Shown: positions 53,565 through 64,000 of the stretch, one piece after another
Position numbering within the stretch: position 1 is the first letter of the stretch
Layout of the letters: the number at the start of each line of letters is the position of its first letter
Origin: Rahnella variigena
GTDB taxonomy: Bacteria; Pseudomonadota; Gammaproteobacteria; Enterobacterales; Enterobacteriaceae
Direction: 5' to 3'
Assembly: GCF_003610915.1 (NCBI RefSeq)
Contig: NZ_NSDJ01000001.1
Span: 4,340,001-4,404,000, forward strand
DNA: 64,000 nucleotides
Made by a program: the position numbers and the translations under genes
The notes under the pieces: generated by a model
The model's database searches: none
What the model was told of the DNA's origin: nothing
The model's input: only the letters and a program-made list of their open reading frames with translations

Positions 53565-54302
53565 TTACGAACGCCACAAACAACTGCCGCCCTTTTTCAC
53601 CACCAGATCCAATCTTTCTTCGTGCCACGCCAGTTCCTGCTCATTTGCCGCGATCACTTTTAACCCCGAAGCAGGACGCGCCACGCGCTGGATCCCGAGC
53701 CCGTCTGCACCGGTATTTTGCTCGCCTTCGTGGGTAAATTTAATGCTGGTCTGGCCGCCGGTCATCATCAGATAAACTTCGGCAAGAATTTCGGAGTCAA
53801 GCAAGGCGCCGTGCAGCGTACGTTTGCTGTTGTCGATCAGGTAACGATCGCTGAGGGCATCGAGGTTATTACGCTTGCCGGGAAACAGCTTACGCGCCAT
53901 CGCCAGGCTGTCGGTTATTTTACAGAACGTCTCGGTTTTCGGCAGATTACGGCCAAGCATGTCGAACTCGTAATCCATAAAGCCGATGTCGAACGTTGCG
54001 TTATGAATGACTAGTTCGCTGCCGCGAATGTACTCAACAAAGTCGTCAGCAACGTCGGCGAAGGTCGGCTTATCGGCGAGGAATTCGTCACTGATACCGT
54101 GAACGCCGAAGGCTTCCGGATCCACCAGACGATCGGGTTTGAGATAAACATGGAAATTGCGCCCCGTCAGACGACGGTTAACCACTTCAACAGCACCGAT
54201 TTCGATAATCCGGTGCCCTTCGTAATGGACGCCGAGTTTATTCATACCGGTGGTTTCGGTATCGAGAACGACGATCCTGTTAGATGTGTTTTGTAAATCC
54301 AT
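53565..54302 (-). CDS. dnaQ: DNA polymerase III epsilon subunit (3'-5' proofreading exonuclease)
   Basis: The 245-residue protein has the DnaQ-class exonuclease motifs: VVLDTETTGMN near 12, IHNATFDIGFMDYEF near 98, and RTLHGALLDSEILAEVYL near 162 with the general-base histidine. The C-terminal KKGGSCLWRS is the alpha-binding tail as in E. coli. In E. coli dnaQ is divergent from rnhA over a short promoter region; here aguA and aguB lie between them. Confidence 0.96.
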   Translation of the reverse strand: MDLQNTSNRIVVLDTETTGMNKLGVHYEGHRIIEIGAVEVVNRRLTGRNFHVYLKPDRLVDPEAFGVHGISDEFLADKPTFADVADDFVEYIRGSELVIHNATFDIGFMDYEFDMLGRNLPKTETFCKITDSLAMARKLFPGKRNNLDALSDRYLIDNSKRTLHGALLDSEILAEVYLMMTGGQTSIKFTHEGEQNTGADGLGIQRVARPASGLKVIAANEQELAWHEERLDLVVKKGGSCLWRS

Positions 54303-54381
54303 GGGTCATTTTCCAACGCTGACAGTCAATGGCAGAAACAGTCTGCCCGGCACGCACAGAGACACGGCCGGGCACTTTATC

Positions 54382-55467
54382 TTACGCGGGGATTTGCTGC
54401 GTAATGCAGTGGATGTTACCACCACCCAGAAGAATTTCACGGGCCGGAATACCGGTGATTTTATAATCCGGATACATTTGCGCAAACATTGCTTCAGCCA
54501 GCTTATCGGTTCTCGCATCGAGCAGCGGGAAAATGATGTGGTTATTGCTGATCAGGTAATTGACGTAAGACGCTGCCAGACGGTTGCCTTCCACACGTTC
54601 AATCGCCGTACCCGGCAATACCCCAATCGTCTCTTCTGCGGTGGCGTGCATCACAGGAGGCGAAGGCATTTTCCAGATTTTCAGGCTGCGCCCTTTGGCA
54701 TCTTTCGTTGCTTCCAGCACTTTTAACGCTGCGGCAGAACGCGCGTACTGCGGGTCCTGCTCGTCGTCAGTCCAGTGCAAAGCGACTTCACCCGGACGCA
54801 CGAAGCAGCACATATTGTCGATGTGTCCGTCGGTTTCGTCGTTAAATACGCCCTCTTCCAGCCAGATGAATTGCTTCACGCCGAGGTATTTCTGCAACTG
54901 CGCTTCAATGTCAGCTTTGGAAAGATCAGGGTTACGGTTCGGATTGAGCAGGCATTCTGCGGTGGTCAGCAAGGTGCCTTCGCCGTCCACATGAATGGAG
55001 CCCCCTTCCAGCACCAGATCCGTCGACACATAAGGAATGTGCTGATAGTTCGCTACCTGACGGGCAACCAGCTGGTCACGCTCCCAGCTCGAATACAGAC
55101 CGCCGTTGAAGCCGCCCCAGGCGTTGAATGTCCAGTCGATAGCCAGACGCTCGCCTTGCGGATTGACCACAATGGTCGGGCCGGTATCACGCATCCAGGC
55201 GTCGTCGCTTTCCATTTCCACCAGCGTAATCTGCGCTGGCATCACTTCGCGTGCGTTGGCCATTTCCGCTGCCGGAACCGCCATAAATACCGGCGTTTTA
55301 GTCGCAATCGCTGCCGCCACATTGGCGAAAGCCAGCTGTGCCGGACGCCCGTTCGAGCGCCAGTTATCGGTGCGGTAAGGCCAGATCATCCAGACAGCCT
55401 GCTGCGATGCCCATTCAGCGGGCATCGCAAAACCTTCAGCCTGAGGATTGATATCAATAGAAGACAT
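54382..55467 (-). CDS. aguA: Agmatine deiminase
   Basis: This converts agmatine to N-carbamoylputrescine and ammonia. The 361-residue guanidino-group-modifying enzyme has [19 protein letters not shown] near 19, [15 protein letters not shown] near 88, [24 protein letters not shown] near 152 and the nucleophile Cys at about 354 in [11 protein letters not shown]. It follows aguB by 3 bp, and the pair gives a complete agmatine-to-putrescine route. Confidence 0.96.
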   Translation of the reverse strand: MSSIDINPQAEGFAMPAEWASQQAVWMIWPYRTDNWRSNGRPAQLAFANVAAAIATKTPVFMAVPAAEMANAREVMPAQITLVEMESDDAWMRDTGPTIVVNPQGERLAIDWTFNAWGGFNGGLYSSWERDQLVARQVANYQHIPYVSTDLVLEGGSIHVDGEGTLLTTAECLLNPNRNPDLSKADIEAQLQKYLGVKQFIWLEEGVFNDETDGHIDNMCCFVRPGEVALHWTDDEQDPQYARSAAALKVLEATKDAKGRSLKIWKMPSPPVMHATAEETIGVLPGTAIERVEGNRLAASYVNYLISNNHIIFPLLDARTDKLAEAMFAQMYPDYKITGIPAREILLGGGNIHCITQQIPA

Positions 55468-55470
55468 CAG

Positions 55471-56355
55471 TTATTTCCTTGTTGAACCGTCGGATGTCGC
55501 GATTGCGCCATACATTTCAGGACGGCGGTCGCGGAACAGCCCCCACGATGCGCGCTGTGCAGCAATAGCATCGAGATCAAAGGTATGAACCAGCACGGCT
55601 TCTTCCGTTTTGTTGGCCTGTTCAACCAGCGCACCGGTTTGATCAGCAATGAAGGAAGAACCGTAGAAGGTCATTTCATAATCAGGAATGAATTTGCTTT
55701 TTTCCGTGCCGATACGGTTAGAGGCGATCACCGGCACCAGGTTAGCCGCAGCGTGACCCTGCTGAACGCGGGTCCAGTGTGGCTGGCTGTCGATTTCCGG
55801 ATACGCCGGTTCTGAACCGATCGCCGTCGGATAGAAGATGATTTCTGCGCCCTGCAATGCCAGGCAACGTGCGGTTTCCGGGAACCATTGATCCCAGCAA
55901 ATGCCCACGCCGATTTTCGCATAACGGGTATTCCACACTTTGAAGCCAGTGTCGCCCGGAATGAAGAATTGTTTTTCCTGATAGGCCGGGCCGTTCGGAA
56001 TGTGAGTTTTGCGGTAAACGTCCAGCACACTGCCGTCAGCATCAATCATGACCAGCGAGTTGTAATAGGCGTTATTGCACTTTTCAAAGAAGCTCAGAGG
56101 CAGTACCACTTCCAGTTCTTTCGCCAGCGCAGAGAAATGGCGGATCAGCGGGCTGTTGTCCAGCTCCTGTGCCAGGCTGTAATGCTCAGGGCTCTGATCA
56201 ATACAGAAGTAAGGCGCAGCAAAAAGTTCCTGAATAAGAATAACTTGTGCGCCTTTAGAATGAGCCTGGCGAACCAGTTTCTCAGCGTTAACAATATTCT
56301 TTTCCAGATCCCAGCTGCAGCTCATTTGTGTTGCAGAAACCGTAACATTTCTCAT
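55471..56355 (-). CDS. aguB: N-carbamoylputrescine amidase
   Basis: A nitrilase-superfamily enzyme of 294 residues releasing putrescine, CO2 and ammonia. The triad is Glu in ILIQELFAAPYFC, Lys in YRKTHIPNGPAYQEK and Cys in IGVGICWDQWFPETAR. First gene of aguBA. The 270-bp region to rnhA holds promoters for both directions. Confidence 0.96.
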   Translation of the reverse strand: MRNVTVSATQMSCSWDLEKNIVNAEKLVRQAHSKGAQVILIQELFAAPYFCIDQSPEHYSLAQELDNSPLIRHFSALAKELEVVLPLSFFEKCNNAYYNSLVMIDADGSVLDVYRKTHIPNGPAYQEKQFFIPGDTGFKVWNTRYAKIGVGICWDQWFPETARCLALQGAEIIFYPTAIGSEPAYPEIDSQPHWTRVQQGHAAANLVPVIASNRIGTEKSKFIPDYEMTFYGSSFIADQTGALVEQANKTEEAVLVHTFDLDAIAAQRASWGLFRDRRPEMYGAIATSDGSTRK

Positions 56356-56625
56356 TAGACATCCTTAAAGCATTGGAAAATTGGCAGTGAAAAAACCATG
56401 AAAGTCGGAACTCACTCAGAGTTTTGAACTGGCACTCTGCAGTTTCCTATTATATTGCAAAAGACAGCGCTCTCCAGCCAAAAGAGTCATTACTGATGGC
56501 CAAACCTGTTACAAAGCCTCCTCAGCGCCCGCTTTCAGACAGTTACACCCCAAGATATTGCTGTGCCCGGCACGGCGGTTTATGTCAGACTTGGTTTTTA
56601 CTTTTGATGACAGAGCCTGCCAGAT

Positions 56626-57093
56626 ATGACCAAACAGGTAGAAATTTTCACCGACGGCTCCTGCCTGGGTAATCCCGGCCCCGGCGGTTTCGGCGCGATT
56701 TTACGCTATAAGCAACACGAAAAAGAGTTCAGCGCGGGTTTTCGTCTCACCACCAATAACCGCATGGAAATGATGGCGGCGATTGTGGCGCTTGAAGCAT
56801 TGAGCACGCCCTGCGAAGTGACGCTGAGCACCGACAGCCAGTATGTGCGCCAGGGCATTACCACCTGGATCCACAACTGGAAAAAACGTGGCTGGAAAAC
56901 AGCAGACAAAAAACCGGTGAAAAACGTCGATTTATGGAAACGTCTCGACGCCGCGATCCAGACGCATCAGCTGAACTGGATGTGGGTCAAAGGCCACGCC
57001 GGGCACCCTGAGAATGAGCGGTGCGACGTGCTGGCGAAAGAAGCGGCGGGGAATCCGACGCTGGAAGATGTGGGTTATCAGGCTGAGAATTAA
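56626..57093 (+). CDS. rnhA: Ribonuclease HI
   Basis: It degrades RNA in RNA-DNA hybrids. The 155-residue length equals E. coli. The four catalytic acidic residues are visible: Asp in [13 protein letters not shown], Glu in NRMEMMAAI, Asp in [11 protein letters not shown] and Asp in [12 protein letters not shown]. An upstream in-frame-shifted ORF at 56424 is not coding. Confidence 0.97.
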   Translation: MTKQVEIFTDGSCLGNPGPGGFGAILRYKQHEKEFSAGFRLTTNNRMEMMAAIVALEALSTPCEVTLSTDSQYVRQGITTWIHNWKKRGWKTADKKPVKNVDLWKRLDAAIQTHQLNWMWVKGHAGHPENERCDVLAKEAAGNPTLEDVGYQAEN

Positions 57094-57124
57094 ACGGCTG
57101 CGCGTTGGTCATTCTCTTCTCAAC

Positions 57125-57850
57125 TCAATCCCGATGTTCTTCCCGGTAACTCTTGGTCGCACCTACGGCCTGCGGTATTTTTTGTTTCTGTGCGAGGACT
57201 TTTTTCGCGGTCGGTGTCAGCGGGAAAGTCCTTTTGCGGGCAATGATCAGCGTCATACATCCCAGCGCAGGAAGATGCGTACTCAGTAATTTTCCGCCAT
57301 TCTTTTTCCACGGCAGCACGTGAAAACGCCGGTGAACCATCACTTCATAATTGAGCAAAGACAGCCAGTCGAGCAGACGCATCTGGGTAAATAAACGGCT
57401 GCTGTAAGGCTGGCGTTTACGAAACACCGGCATCAGTTTGCCGATACCTAAAAGACTGAGCGGATTAAAGCTGCTGAGCACCATCCAGCCGTCATCAATC
57501 AGCACGCGATCCACTTCACGCAGTATGCGGTGCGGGTCATCCGCGTAAGCCAGCGTATGGCTGAGCAGGCAGGCATCCACCGATTTTGCCGCAAACGGTA
57601 AATAGTAAGGATCGCCCTGAACATGCAGCCCCTCGCCTTCCGGTGCGAAGTTCACCTGATGCGAGATCGGACAGGCCTGAGCATCGATTTCGGCACTTAA
57701 TGCGCCGATTTTCAGCAGGTGGAACCCGTAAAGTTTGCCCCACCAGGGTTGCAGTTGTTGCTCAAGCGCGGCACGGTAGTAGTCGCCGCATGGGATATCT
57801 TCCCATGAAGCCGGTGCAACTATTTTCTTACGGGCGCGGGCTGGTCGCAT
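57125..57850 (-). CDS. yafS: SAM-dependent methyltransferase-like protein YafS
   Basis: The 241-residue protein is a class I methyltransferase-type fold: [11 protein letters not shown] near 45, the acidic loop [31 protein letters not shown] near 90-120, and [21 protein letters not shown] following. Function unknown in E. coli. It is convergent with rnhA and divergent from gloB, the conserved order. Confidence 0.9.
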   Translation of the reverse strand: MRPARARKKIVAPASWEDIPCGDYYRAALEQQLQPWWGKLYGFHLLKIGALSAEIDAQACPISHQVNFAPEGEGLHVQGDPYYLPFAAKSVDACLLSHTLAYADDPHRILREVDRVLIDDGWMVLSSFNPLSLLGIGKLMPVFRKRQPYSSRLFTQMRLLDWLSLLNYEVMVHRRFHVLPWKKNGGKLLSTHLPALGCMTLIIARKRTFPLTPTAKKVLAQKQKIPQAVGATKSYREEHRD

Positions 57851-57893
57851 AGTTTGTTATCTTCTTTCAAGCAGTTGCCAAAGAGAGGTTGCC

Positions 57894-58649
57894 ATGAATC
57901 TTATCAGTATTCCTGCCTTGCAGGACAATTACATTTGGATGCTCGATGACCAGCAAGGGCATTGCCTGATTGTCGATCCCGGTGAAGCAGCGCCGGTTTT
58001 AGCCGCGCTGAAAAAGGATAATTTAACCCCGACGGCTATCCTCCTGACGCATCATCATCACGACCATGTTGGGGGTGTTGATGAGATTTGCAGCCATTTT
58101 CCGGGTCTGAAAGTGTACGGACCTCACGAAACTGAGAACAAATTTAGTCAGATTAGTCTTAAAAACGGCGATAAATTGGTAATTGGCGGTCTGGAATGGC
58201 AGATCTTTGCTACGCCCGGGCACACTCTTGGTCACATTTCATACTATAGCGCACCTTATCTTTTCTGCGGAGACACGATGTTTTCCGCCGGATGTGGCCG
58301 TTTGTTCGAAGGGACGCCGGAGCAAATGTACCAGTCGTTTCAACGCTTAGCAGCCCTGCCTGATGAAACATTAGTCTGCGCCGCACATGAGTACACTCTC
58401 TCAAATCTTAAGTTTGCGCGCTCCATTTTACCGCAGGATCATGATATTCATTCTCATGAGCACAAAGTGCAACAAATGCGTGAAAAGGGACAATCTTCCC
58501 TGCCTTCTACCCTCGGTCTTGAGCGTAAAATTAACCTCTTTTTACGTTGCGATGATGTTGATTTACAAAACAAATTAAACCTTAACGGTTCCTTAAAGCC
58601 TGACTGGCAGGTTTTCGCACAATTAAGGGCACTGAAAGACACCTTTTAG
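57894..58649 (+). CDS. gloB: Hydroxyacylglutathione hydrolase (glyoxalase II)
   Basis: It hydrolyses S-lactoylglutathione to lactate and glutathione in methylglyoxal detoxification. The 251-residue metallo-beta-lactamase-fold protein has the dinuclear metal motif [15 protein letters not shown] near 52, [14 protein letters not shown] near 107 and [22 protein letters not shown] near 123. The shift from -HPEC ends at [11 protein letters not shown] near 165. Confidence 0.96.
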   Translation: MNLISIPALQDNYIWMLDDQQGHCLIVDPGEAAPVLAALKKDNLTPTAILLTHHHHDHVGGVDEICSHFPGLKVYGPHETENKFSQISLKNGDKLVIGGLEWQIFATPGHTLGHISYYSAPYLFCGDTMFSAGCGRLFEGTPEQMYQSFQRLAALPDETLVCAAHEYTLSNLKFARSILPQDHDIHSHEHKVQQMREKGQSSLPSTLGLERKINLFLRCDDVDLQNKLNLNGSLKPDWQVFAQLRALKDTF

Positions 58650-58718
58650 CCCCAAAGGTTGTGTTTTTTTTCGAAGCAAAGTATTATCGCTCGTCTTTTA
58701 AGCAACTATGACACACAC

Positions 58719-60104
58719 ATGAAGGCAAACGCGATCCTAATAATCGCCTCCATGTTGCTCACAGGTTGCCAGGCGTCCAGGCAGGGCGTGAAGGTACCGG
58801 AACAACATGCACAGAGTTTGTCTTCAGCAAGTCAAAGTGAAGCAGGACAGTACACAGATGATGGCCGTGCGGCCTCTGGGGGATGGTTGGATGGAAACGA
58901 CACCGTCTCCCAACAAAATTTGTGGAACTTCATAGGCGACGAGCTGAAGATGAAGGTTCCGGATAATCCCCGGATCCGCGAACAAAGAGTTAAATATTTA
59001 AAGAATAAGAGCTATCTCCACGATGTAACATTACGGGCAGAGCCGTACATGTACTGGATCACCGAGCAGATTAAAAAACGTAATATGCCGATGGAACTGG
59101 TACTGCTACCCATAGTGGAGAGCGCTTTTGACCCTAAAGCAACCTCATCAGCTAACGCTGCAGGGTTGTGGCAGATTGTGCCTCAAACGGGTCGAAACTA
59201 TGGTTTGAAACAAAACCAGTGGTATGACGGTCGCCGCGATGTTGTGGCTTCGACAACTGCTGCGCTTGATATGATGCAACGCCTGAACAAGATGTTTGGT
59301 GGCGACTGGTTACTGACCGTTGCTGCGTATAACAGTGGTGAAGGCCGCGTAATGCAAGCGGTGAAAGCGAACAAAGCTAAGGGTCGTTCGACTGACTTCT
59401 GGGCGCTGGCGCTTCCACGTGAAACATCGATTTATGTGCCGAAGATGTTAGCCCTGAGCGACATTCTCAAGCACAGTAAAAAATACGGTATTAGTCTGCC
59501 GAAACCGAGTGAAGACCGTGCCCTGGCGCGTGTTGAAGTTGGACAGCAGATGCAACTGACCCAGGCGGCGGAGATGGCGGGCATGTCCCTGACCAAGCTC
59601 AAGTCGTTTAACACTGGCTACAAGAAAAATGTAACCGCGCCGAATGGCCCGCATTACATCGTTCTGCCGAAGGCGCATGCCGACCAGTTAAAAGATTCAC
59701 TGGCTGATGGCGATATTGCCGCAGTACAGGAAACCAAACTGGCCAGCAACACTCCGTCAGGTGCAAAACAGTACAAGGTTCGCTCCGGCGACAGCTTGTC
59801 TGGCATTGCAGCCCGGCTGAATGTGAAGACCCGTGATTTACAGCGTTGGAACAATTTGCGCTCAGCAGGCGCGTTAAAAGTTGGGCAAACACTGCAGGTG
59901 GCGGATAACAGCGTCAGCGATACCAGTGCCAATGGCGGCAGCATCACTTATCAGGTGCGTAAAGGCGATTCATTGTCGAGCATTGCCAAGCGTCACGGCG
60001 TCAACATCAAAGATGTGATGCGCTGGAACACTAATGCCGACAACCTGCAGCCGGGCAACAAGTTAACGTTGTTCGTCAGCAACAAGATGAGTCCTGATAC
60101 CTGA
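58719..60104 (+). CDS. mltD: Membrane-bound lytic murein transglycosylase D
   Basis: The ATG at 58719 gives 461 residues with a lipobox (LLTGCQAS) at about residue 16; the frame is open upstream but the extension lacks support. The SLT domain has the catalytic Glu in PIVESAFDPKATSSANAAGLWQ near 125 and LLTVAAYNSGEGRVMQAVK near 205. Two LysM repeats follow (YKVRSGDSLSGIAARLNVK near 350 and YQVRKGDSLSSIAKRHGVN near 410). It cleaves glycan strands in the periplasm as an outer-membrane lipoprotein. Confidence 0.95.
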   Translation: MKANAILIIASMLLTGCQASRQGVKVPEQHAQSLSSASQSEAGQYTDDGRAASGGWLDGNDTVSQQNLWNFIGDELKMKVPDNPRIREQRVKYLKNKSYLHDVTLRAEPYMYWITEQIKKRNMPMELVLLPIVESAFDPKATSSANAAGLWQIVPQTGRNYGLKQNQWYDGRRDVVASTTAALDMMQRLNKMFGGDWLLTVAAYNSGEGRVMQAVKANKAKGRSTDFWALALPRETSIYVPKMLALSDILKHSKKYGISLPKPSEDRALARVEVGQQMQLTQAAEMAGMSLTKLKSFNTGYKKNVTAPNGPHYIVLPKAHADQLKDSLADGDIAAVQETKLASNTPSGAKQYKVRSGDSLSGIAARLNVKTRDLQRWNNLRSAGALKVGQTLQVADNSVSDTSANGGSITYQVRKGDSLSSIAKRHGVNIKDVMRWNTNADNLQPGNKLTLFVSNKMSPDT

Positions 60105-60124
60105 TTCGTAACGGTACCGGCAAT

Positions 60125-60158
60125 AAAAAAGCACCCTGAATATTCCGGGTGCTTTTTT
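60125..60158 (+). terminator. Rho-independent terminator of mltD
   Basis: AAAAAAGCACCC and GGGTGCTTTTTT pair across a 10-base loop, with a T tract, 21 bp after mltD. It may also serve yafD on the minus strand. Confidence 0.9.
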
Positions 60159-60220
60159 TATGTCTGCTTTTTTTGACTGTGTGCTTTTGAGCCGCGTTCT
60201 TTTGATCGACAAAAAAAGCA

Positions 60221-61021
60221 CTACAACGCCAGCGGTTTACTTGCCATAAACTCAACCCGCAGCGGGTTGTGGTCTGAAGCCCGCGTTTCCATCACCGACG
60301 CACTGGTGACGCTCAGGTCACGGTAAAAGATGAAATCCAGCGGCCTGCCGAACGCCCGCTTACGGTAGTCAGAAGGAAAACGCACTTCCTCCAGATGGAT
60401 ATTCCCCGCAAAGCCATACAGCGCGTTAATACGCTGTTTGCTCCAGGCGTTGAAATCCCCCGCCATAATCACTGGCCCTTTATGGTTAGCAATCTGCTCA
60501 CCAATCGGGTCGAGCTGTTTGCTGTAGACGTCAATACCGATGCTGAAATTGACGGCATGAATATTCACCACCATCAGCAAACGGCCATCCAGAAGCGGAT
60601 AGACAGTCACTAATGCCGATTTAGACAGCCTCAGAAGCGGCTCACGCTCACGCAGCGGGCAACAATAAACCGGATGCGCCGCAGAGAGTGTCATCACGCC
60701 AGAGGGGTGCTGAGGCAGCATAAACGCCGGCACCTGATCGGCAGCCAGATAGTTGGATGTGGCAAAGCGGATCAGTTCGGGCGTCGTCTGCGCCTCCTGA
60801 AGTAACACCAGTTGCGCATCTTTGCCGTAATCGCGCAGAACTGACAACCAGTCAGCCCGCTGCTGTTTAAAGATATTCCACACCATGACGCGCAGAATAT
60901 TCGAGTTGGGTAGCGCAGCACCCGGCGGCAAATCCGGCCCTAAATGTGCGAGGGCACCCGGAAAGATTTGCTCAGCGGGCTGACCTGCGACATACCTCAT
61001 TGCATATGTTTTTTTCCGCAC
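60221..61021 (-). CDS. yafD: Endonuclease/exonuclease/phosphatase-family protein YafD
   Basis: The GTG at 61021 gives 266 residues, exactly the E. coli YafD length, and aligns [17 protein letters not shown] with its start; the ATG at 61000 is the alternative and the longer frame to 61159 is rejected. The EEP fold shows [59 protein letters not shown] and the final [12 protein letters not shown]. Substrate unknown; it has been linked to outer-membrane/stress phenotypes in relatives. Confidence 0.92.
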   Translation of the reverse strand: MRKKTYAMRYVAGQPAEQIFPGALAHLGPDLPPGAALPNSNILRVMVWNIFKQQRADWLSVLRDYGKDAQLVLLQEAQTTPELIRFATSNYLAADQVPAFMLPQHPSGVMTLSAAHPVYCCPLREREPLLRLSKSALVTVYPLLDGRLLMVVNIHAVNFSIGIDVYSKQLDPIGEQIANHKGPVIMAGDFNAWSKQRINALYGFAGNIHLEEVRFPSDYRKRAFGRPLDFIFYRDLSVTSASVMETRASDHNPLRVEFMASKPLAL

Positions 61022-61214
61022 GCTAATCGCCTGTTTACCCGTTATATCGTTGCTATATGAGAGAGATTCCCACAGCGAAAGTTCAGTATACGCCCGCAGG
61101 CGCTCAGGCCAAATCTGTTTACATTGGTATACAACCTGGTCACATCTACAGGCTAGCACAAAAACGAAAACGGCCCGCCGAAGCGAGCCGTGAAGACACA
61201 GAATGCAGGATAAA

Positions 61215-62390
61215 TCAGGCCAGCGCCGCTTTCGGCTTGCGGTCGAGATGCCCGCTCAGACGGATAAGTAACAGCGCGCCCGCGACGATCACCGCGCCAA
61301 TCCACGGCGTTTGCGCCAGACCAATTGTGGAAACCACCTGCCCGCCAATCACCGAACCTAAAGCGATACCGACGTTAAATGCTGCGATGTTCAGACCAGA
61401 CGCCACATCGACCGCATTCGGCGTCACCTCTTCGGCTTTCTGCACCACGTAAACCTGCAATCCGGGTACGTTGCCGAAGGCGAAAATTCCCATCACCAGC
61501 AGCGTGATTAACGCCGGAATACCGAAACCTGAAGTGAACTGGAAAATCAGCAACAGCGCGGCAAGTGCGGCAAAAATAATCGTCAGCGCTTTAACGGCTC
61601 CGTGGCGGTCAGCCAGTTTGCCGCCCCAGATATTGCCGATGGCAACCGACACGCCATACACCAGCAGGATCCAGCTGACCATACTGGCGGAGAAACCGGC
61701 CTGTTCCTGCATCATCGGCGCAAGAAACGTGAACGTGGTGAATACGCCGCCGTAACCCAGTGCGGTGATGGCGTAAATCAGTAACAGACGCGGGTTCATC
61801 AGTACTTTGACCTGATCAGAAATGCGCGCTGCCGGTTTGTTTTTGATGTTATTCGGCACCAGGATCGCGCTGGCAATAATGGCAACGACACCAATCAGCG
61901 ACACCGCGAGGAAAGTTTCACGCCAGCCGAAATGCTGACCGATAAATGTCCCGAGCGGCACACCCGTCACCAGCGCCACGGTCAGACCGCCAAACATCAG
62001 CGCGATGGCAGAAGCCGCTTTTTCTTTCGACACCAGACTGGTGGCAATGGTCGAGCCAATAGAGAAGAACACACCATGCGCCAGGCCGGTCAGCAGGCGC
62101 GCCATCACCAGCGTGCTGTAATTCGGTGACTGCCACGCCAGCAGGTTACCCAGCGTGAACAGCACCATCAGGCCAATCAGCAACGTTTTTCGCGGTACAC
62201 GGCCCGTCAGTGCGGTCAGAACCGGTGCGCCAATCGCCACGCCGAGTGCGTAAATGGACACCAGCAAACCGGCGGACGGGACTGAAACGCCCAGTTGCTG
62301 TGCGATGGTCGGCACCAGGCCGACGATAACAAATTCTGTTGTTCCTATAGCGAACGCACTGATGGTCAGTGCTAATAGTGCAAGCGGCAT
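61215..62390 (-). CDS. MFS transporter, YdhP/AraJ-like (DHA1)
   Basis: The 391-residue protein has 12 hydrophobic helices. Typical of this sugar-efflux/drug-proton group are [21 protein letters not shown] in helix 1, [20 protein letters not shown] in helix 4 and [18 protein letters not shown] in the helix 5-6 region. It is closest by eye to YdhP. It is divergent from the LysR gene yafC and lies in the slot where E. coli has yafE; control by YafC is possible. Confidence 0.88.
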   Translation of the reverse strand: MPLALLALTISAFAIGTTEFVIVGLVPTIAQQLGVSVPSAGLLVSIYALGVAIGAPVLTALTGRVPRKTLLIGLMVLFTLGNLLAWQSPNYSTLVMARLLTGLAHGVFFSIGSTIATSLVSKEKAASAIALMFGGLTVALVTGVPLGTFIGQHFGWRETFLAVSLIGVVAIIASAILVPNNIKNKPAARISDQVKVLMNPRLLLIYAITALGYGGVFTTFTFLAPMMQEQAGFSASMVSWILLVYGVSVAIGNIWGGKLADRHGAVKALTIIFAALAALLLIFQFTSGFGIPALITLLVMGIFAFGNVPGLQVYVVQKAEEVTPNAVDVASGLNIAAFNVGIALGSVIGGQVVSTIGLAQTPWIGAVIVAGALLLIRLSGHLDRKPKAALA

Positions 62391-62496
62391 AACCTTTACT
62401 CCACATGAATATCGATTTGATGGCGGCTATTATCGGCTTGTGCTTAAATGACAGAAATAACCAAAATATCAATTTATTTATGCTGGAGTAACAACA

Positions 62497-63393
62497 ATGC
62501 GAGCCAGTTCTGAAGAGTTGATTACCTTTGTCACGGTGGTGGAAAGCGGCAGTTTCAGCCGCGCGGCAGAACAGCTGGGACAGGATAATTCCGTGGTCAG
62601 CCGGACGTTGAAACGTCTGGAGCAAAAACTGGGCATCACCCTGCTCAACCGCACCACGCGTCAGATCAGCCTGACGCACGAAGGCGAGCGCTATTTCGTC
62701 CGCGTACAGAAGATCCTGCATGAAATGGCAGCAGCCGAAGACGATTTGCTGGAGAACCGCGACGATCCACAGGGGGTTTTACGCATCGATGCAGCGACGC
62801 CGGTTATTTTGCATATCATTTCGCCGCTGGTGGCAGAATTCACCGAACGATTCCCGAAGATGTCGCTCGCGCTTTTTTCTTCCGAGAGCAATATCAATCT
62901 GATCGACCATAAAGTGGATGTGGCGATCCGCGTCGGTGAGCTGGAAGATTCCAGCCTGCGGGCGCGCAAGCTGATGCTCAGCTATCGCAGCGTGCTGGCG
63001 TCGCCGGATTACCTGAAAAAATGGGGAACGCCGCAAAGCGCTGATGATCTGCTGAAACACCGATGTCTGGGTTTTAACGAAGTGGTGGCGCTGAACAAAT
63101 GGCCACTGCTGTGCGCGGACGGCCAGCAACTGACGGTCACACCGTTTATCAGCTCAGGAAGCGGTGAGACACTGCGCAGATTGTGTTTACAGGGCAACGG
63201 CATTGCCTGTCTGTCGGATTTTATGACCGATGAGGATGTTGCACGGGGAGAGCTGGTAAAACTGCTGGTACCGGACACCCTGCGTATCGCCATGCCTTTC
63301 CACGCGGTGTATTACAGCGATCAGACGGTCAGCACAAGGATCCGGTGTTTTATTGATTTTCTGAGTGAAAAGCTGGGAACACGCGGGAGCTGA
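62497..63393 (+). CDS. yafC: LysR-family regulator YafC
   Basis: The 298-residue protein has the LysR helix-turn-helix ([31 protein letters not shown] near 16) and an effector domain ([20 protein letters not shown] near 88, [21 protein letters not shown] near 225). It is close in sequence to E. coli YafC and in the same position. The divergent MFS gene is its most likely target. Confidence 0.9.
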   Translation: MRASSEELITFVTVVESGSFSRAAEQLGQDNSVVSRTLKRLEQKLGITLLNRTTRQISLTHEGERYFVRVQKILHEMAAAEDDLLENRDDPQGVLRIDAATPVILHIISPLVAEFTERFPKMSLALFSSESNINLIDHKVDVAIRVGELEDSSLRARKLMLSYRSVLASPDYLKKWGTPQSADDLLKHRCLGFNEVVALNKWPLLCADGQQLTVTPFISSGSGETLRRLCLQGNGIACLSDFMTDEDVARGELVKLLVPDTLRIAMPFHAVYYSDQTVSTRIRCFIDFLSEKLGTRGS

Positions 63394-63426
63394 ATATCCC
63401 CCTTCGCAGGGGGAAGCGTGTAAGGA

Positions 63427-64000
63427 TCAATCCCACTTTGGCGCCAGACCTTCAGGGCTGACCAGACGGCCATTGCGTTCCAGCGCAGCGATCTGCTGCA
63501 TGTCGTTATCTGTCAGCGTCAGGTTTTGCGCCAGCAGATTACTTTGCAGGTTTTCGCGTTTGGTCGATGACGGAATAACCGCGTAACCCAGCTGCAATGC
63601 CCAGGCCAGCACGACCTGCGCAGGCGTCGCATGATGGCGGCCGGCAATCTCAATAATCGTCGCGTCTTTCAGCGCGTCACCGTAGGCCAGCGTCATATAA
63701 GACGTTACGGCAATACTGTTCTGACGAGCGAAATCGACCACGGTCTGGTTTTGCAGGAACGGAGACAGTTCGATCTGGTTAGTCGCAATCTGATCCGCGC
63801 CCACGGCGTCGATCGCTTCCTGCATCAGCGCGACAGTAAAGTTGGAAATACCGATTTCGCGGGTCAGGCCCATTTTCTTCGCTTCCACCAGTGCGTGCAT
63901 CGTTTCTGCCACGCTGACGGCCTGGTCCGGAGACGGCCAGTGGATCAGCGTCAGATCGACATAATCTGTTTTCAGTTTACGCAGGCTCTCTTTCAGGCTG
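63427..64000 (-). CDS. dkgB: 2,5-diketo-D-gluconate reductase B, 3' part
   Basis: An aldo/keto reductase truncated by the window edge; 191 codons are visible and the start lies beyond 64000. Visible features are [13 protein letters not shown], the [18 protein letters not shown] segment, and the NADPH-binding [17 protein letters not shown] near the C terminus. DkgB reduces methylglyoxal and 2,5-diketogluconate. Position next to yafC is as in E. coli. Confidence 0.93.
   Translation of the reverse strand, partial: SLKESLRKLKTDYVDLTLIHWPSPDQAVSVAETMHALVEAKKMGLTREIGISNFTVALMQEAIDAVGADQIATNQIELSPFLQNQTVVDFARQNSIAVTSYMTLAYGDALKDATIIEIAGRHHATPAQVVLAWALQLGYAVIPSSTKRENLQSNLLAQNLTLTDNDMQQIAALERNGRLVSPEGLAPKWD

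Overview
The window is chromosomal DNA from a member of the Enterobacterales. Gene order follows the E. coli proBA-to-dkgB backbone closely (tRNA-Thr, proA, proB, crl, frsA, gpt, pepD, dinB, yafK, yafJ, lpcA, fadE ... tRNA-Asp, dnaQ, rnhA, yafS, gloB, mltD, yafD, yafC, dkgB). The full methionine salvage set and a Klebsiella-type hpx purine cluster suggest a Rahnella- or Serratia-like organism. That placement is inference from gene content; no ribosomal marker is present.

1-9.75 kb is accessory DNA. It opens with the end of a periplasmic aldehyde oxidoreductase operon (paoB, paoC). An orphan HigA-like antitoxin, an Nlp/Ner-type regulator, a region that looks like a P4-satellite leader, and an HNH nuclease with a small partner follow. 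Next come two small islands bounded by copies of the 3' end of tRNA-Thr (perfect 24-bp copies at 4592 and 9654, an imperfect one at 7664). Island 1 has a P-loop ATPase, a colicin-D-type immunity protein, an XRE regulator and a second Nlp gene. Island 2 has an Hcp (type VI secretion) gene behind an unidentified protein and a tiny membrane protein. No integrase is visible.

9.8-25.3 kb is backbone: proline synthesis (proBA), crl, frsA, gpt, pepD, dinB with a perfect LexA box, yafK/yafJ with overlapping 3' ends, lpcA, fadE with a FadR-like site, a carbohydrate porin and yehS. Three intergenic hairpin repeats lie here.

25.3-34.2 kb holds methionine salvage (mtnK, mtnA, mtnDCB, mtnE, mtnU), with MetJ-box-like sites in both divergent promoter regions. 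It is interrupted by three lipoprotein genes (CsgG-like, DUF4810, GNA1162-like) and by an apparent, unannotated-looking unit on the minus strand: an arginine-rich leader ORF, a hairpin that hides a ribosome binding site, and a 39-codon gene.

35.9-53.3 kb is a purine-ring (allantoin/allantoate/oxamate) catabolic cluster beside tRNA-Asp: an inactive-looking glutamine amidotransferase-like protein, uraH, uraD, hpxK, hpxJ, a four-gene polar amino-acid-type ABC transporter, the RpiR regulator HpxU, hpxWXYZ, allantoinase puuE, allantoin racemase hpxA, a GntR regulator and an NCS1 permease. Sigma-54-type -24/-12 elements precede the transporter operon, hpxW and the amidotransferase-like gene, and an NtrC-like site lies upstream of the first, so the cluster looks nitrogen-controlled. 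Urate oxidation itself is not encoded here.

53.3-64 kb returns to backbone, with the agmatine-to-putrescine genes aguA and aguB inserted between rnhA and dnaQ, and an MFS transporter between yafD and yafC.
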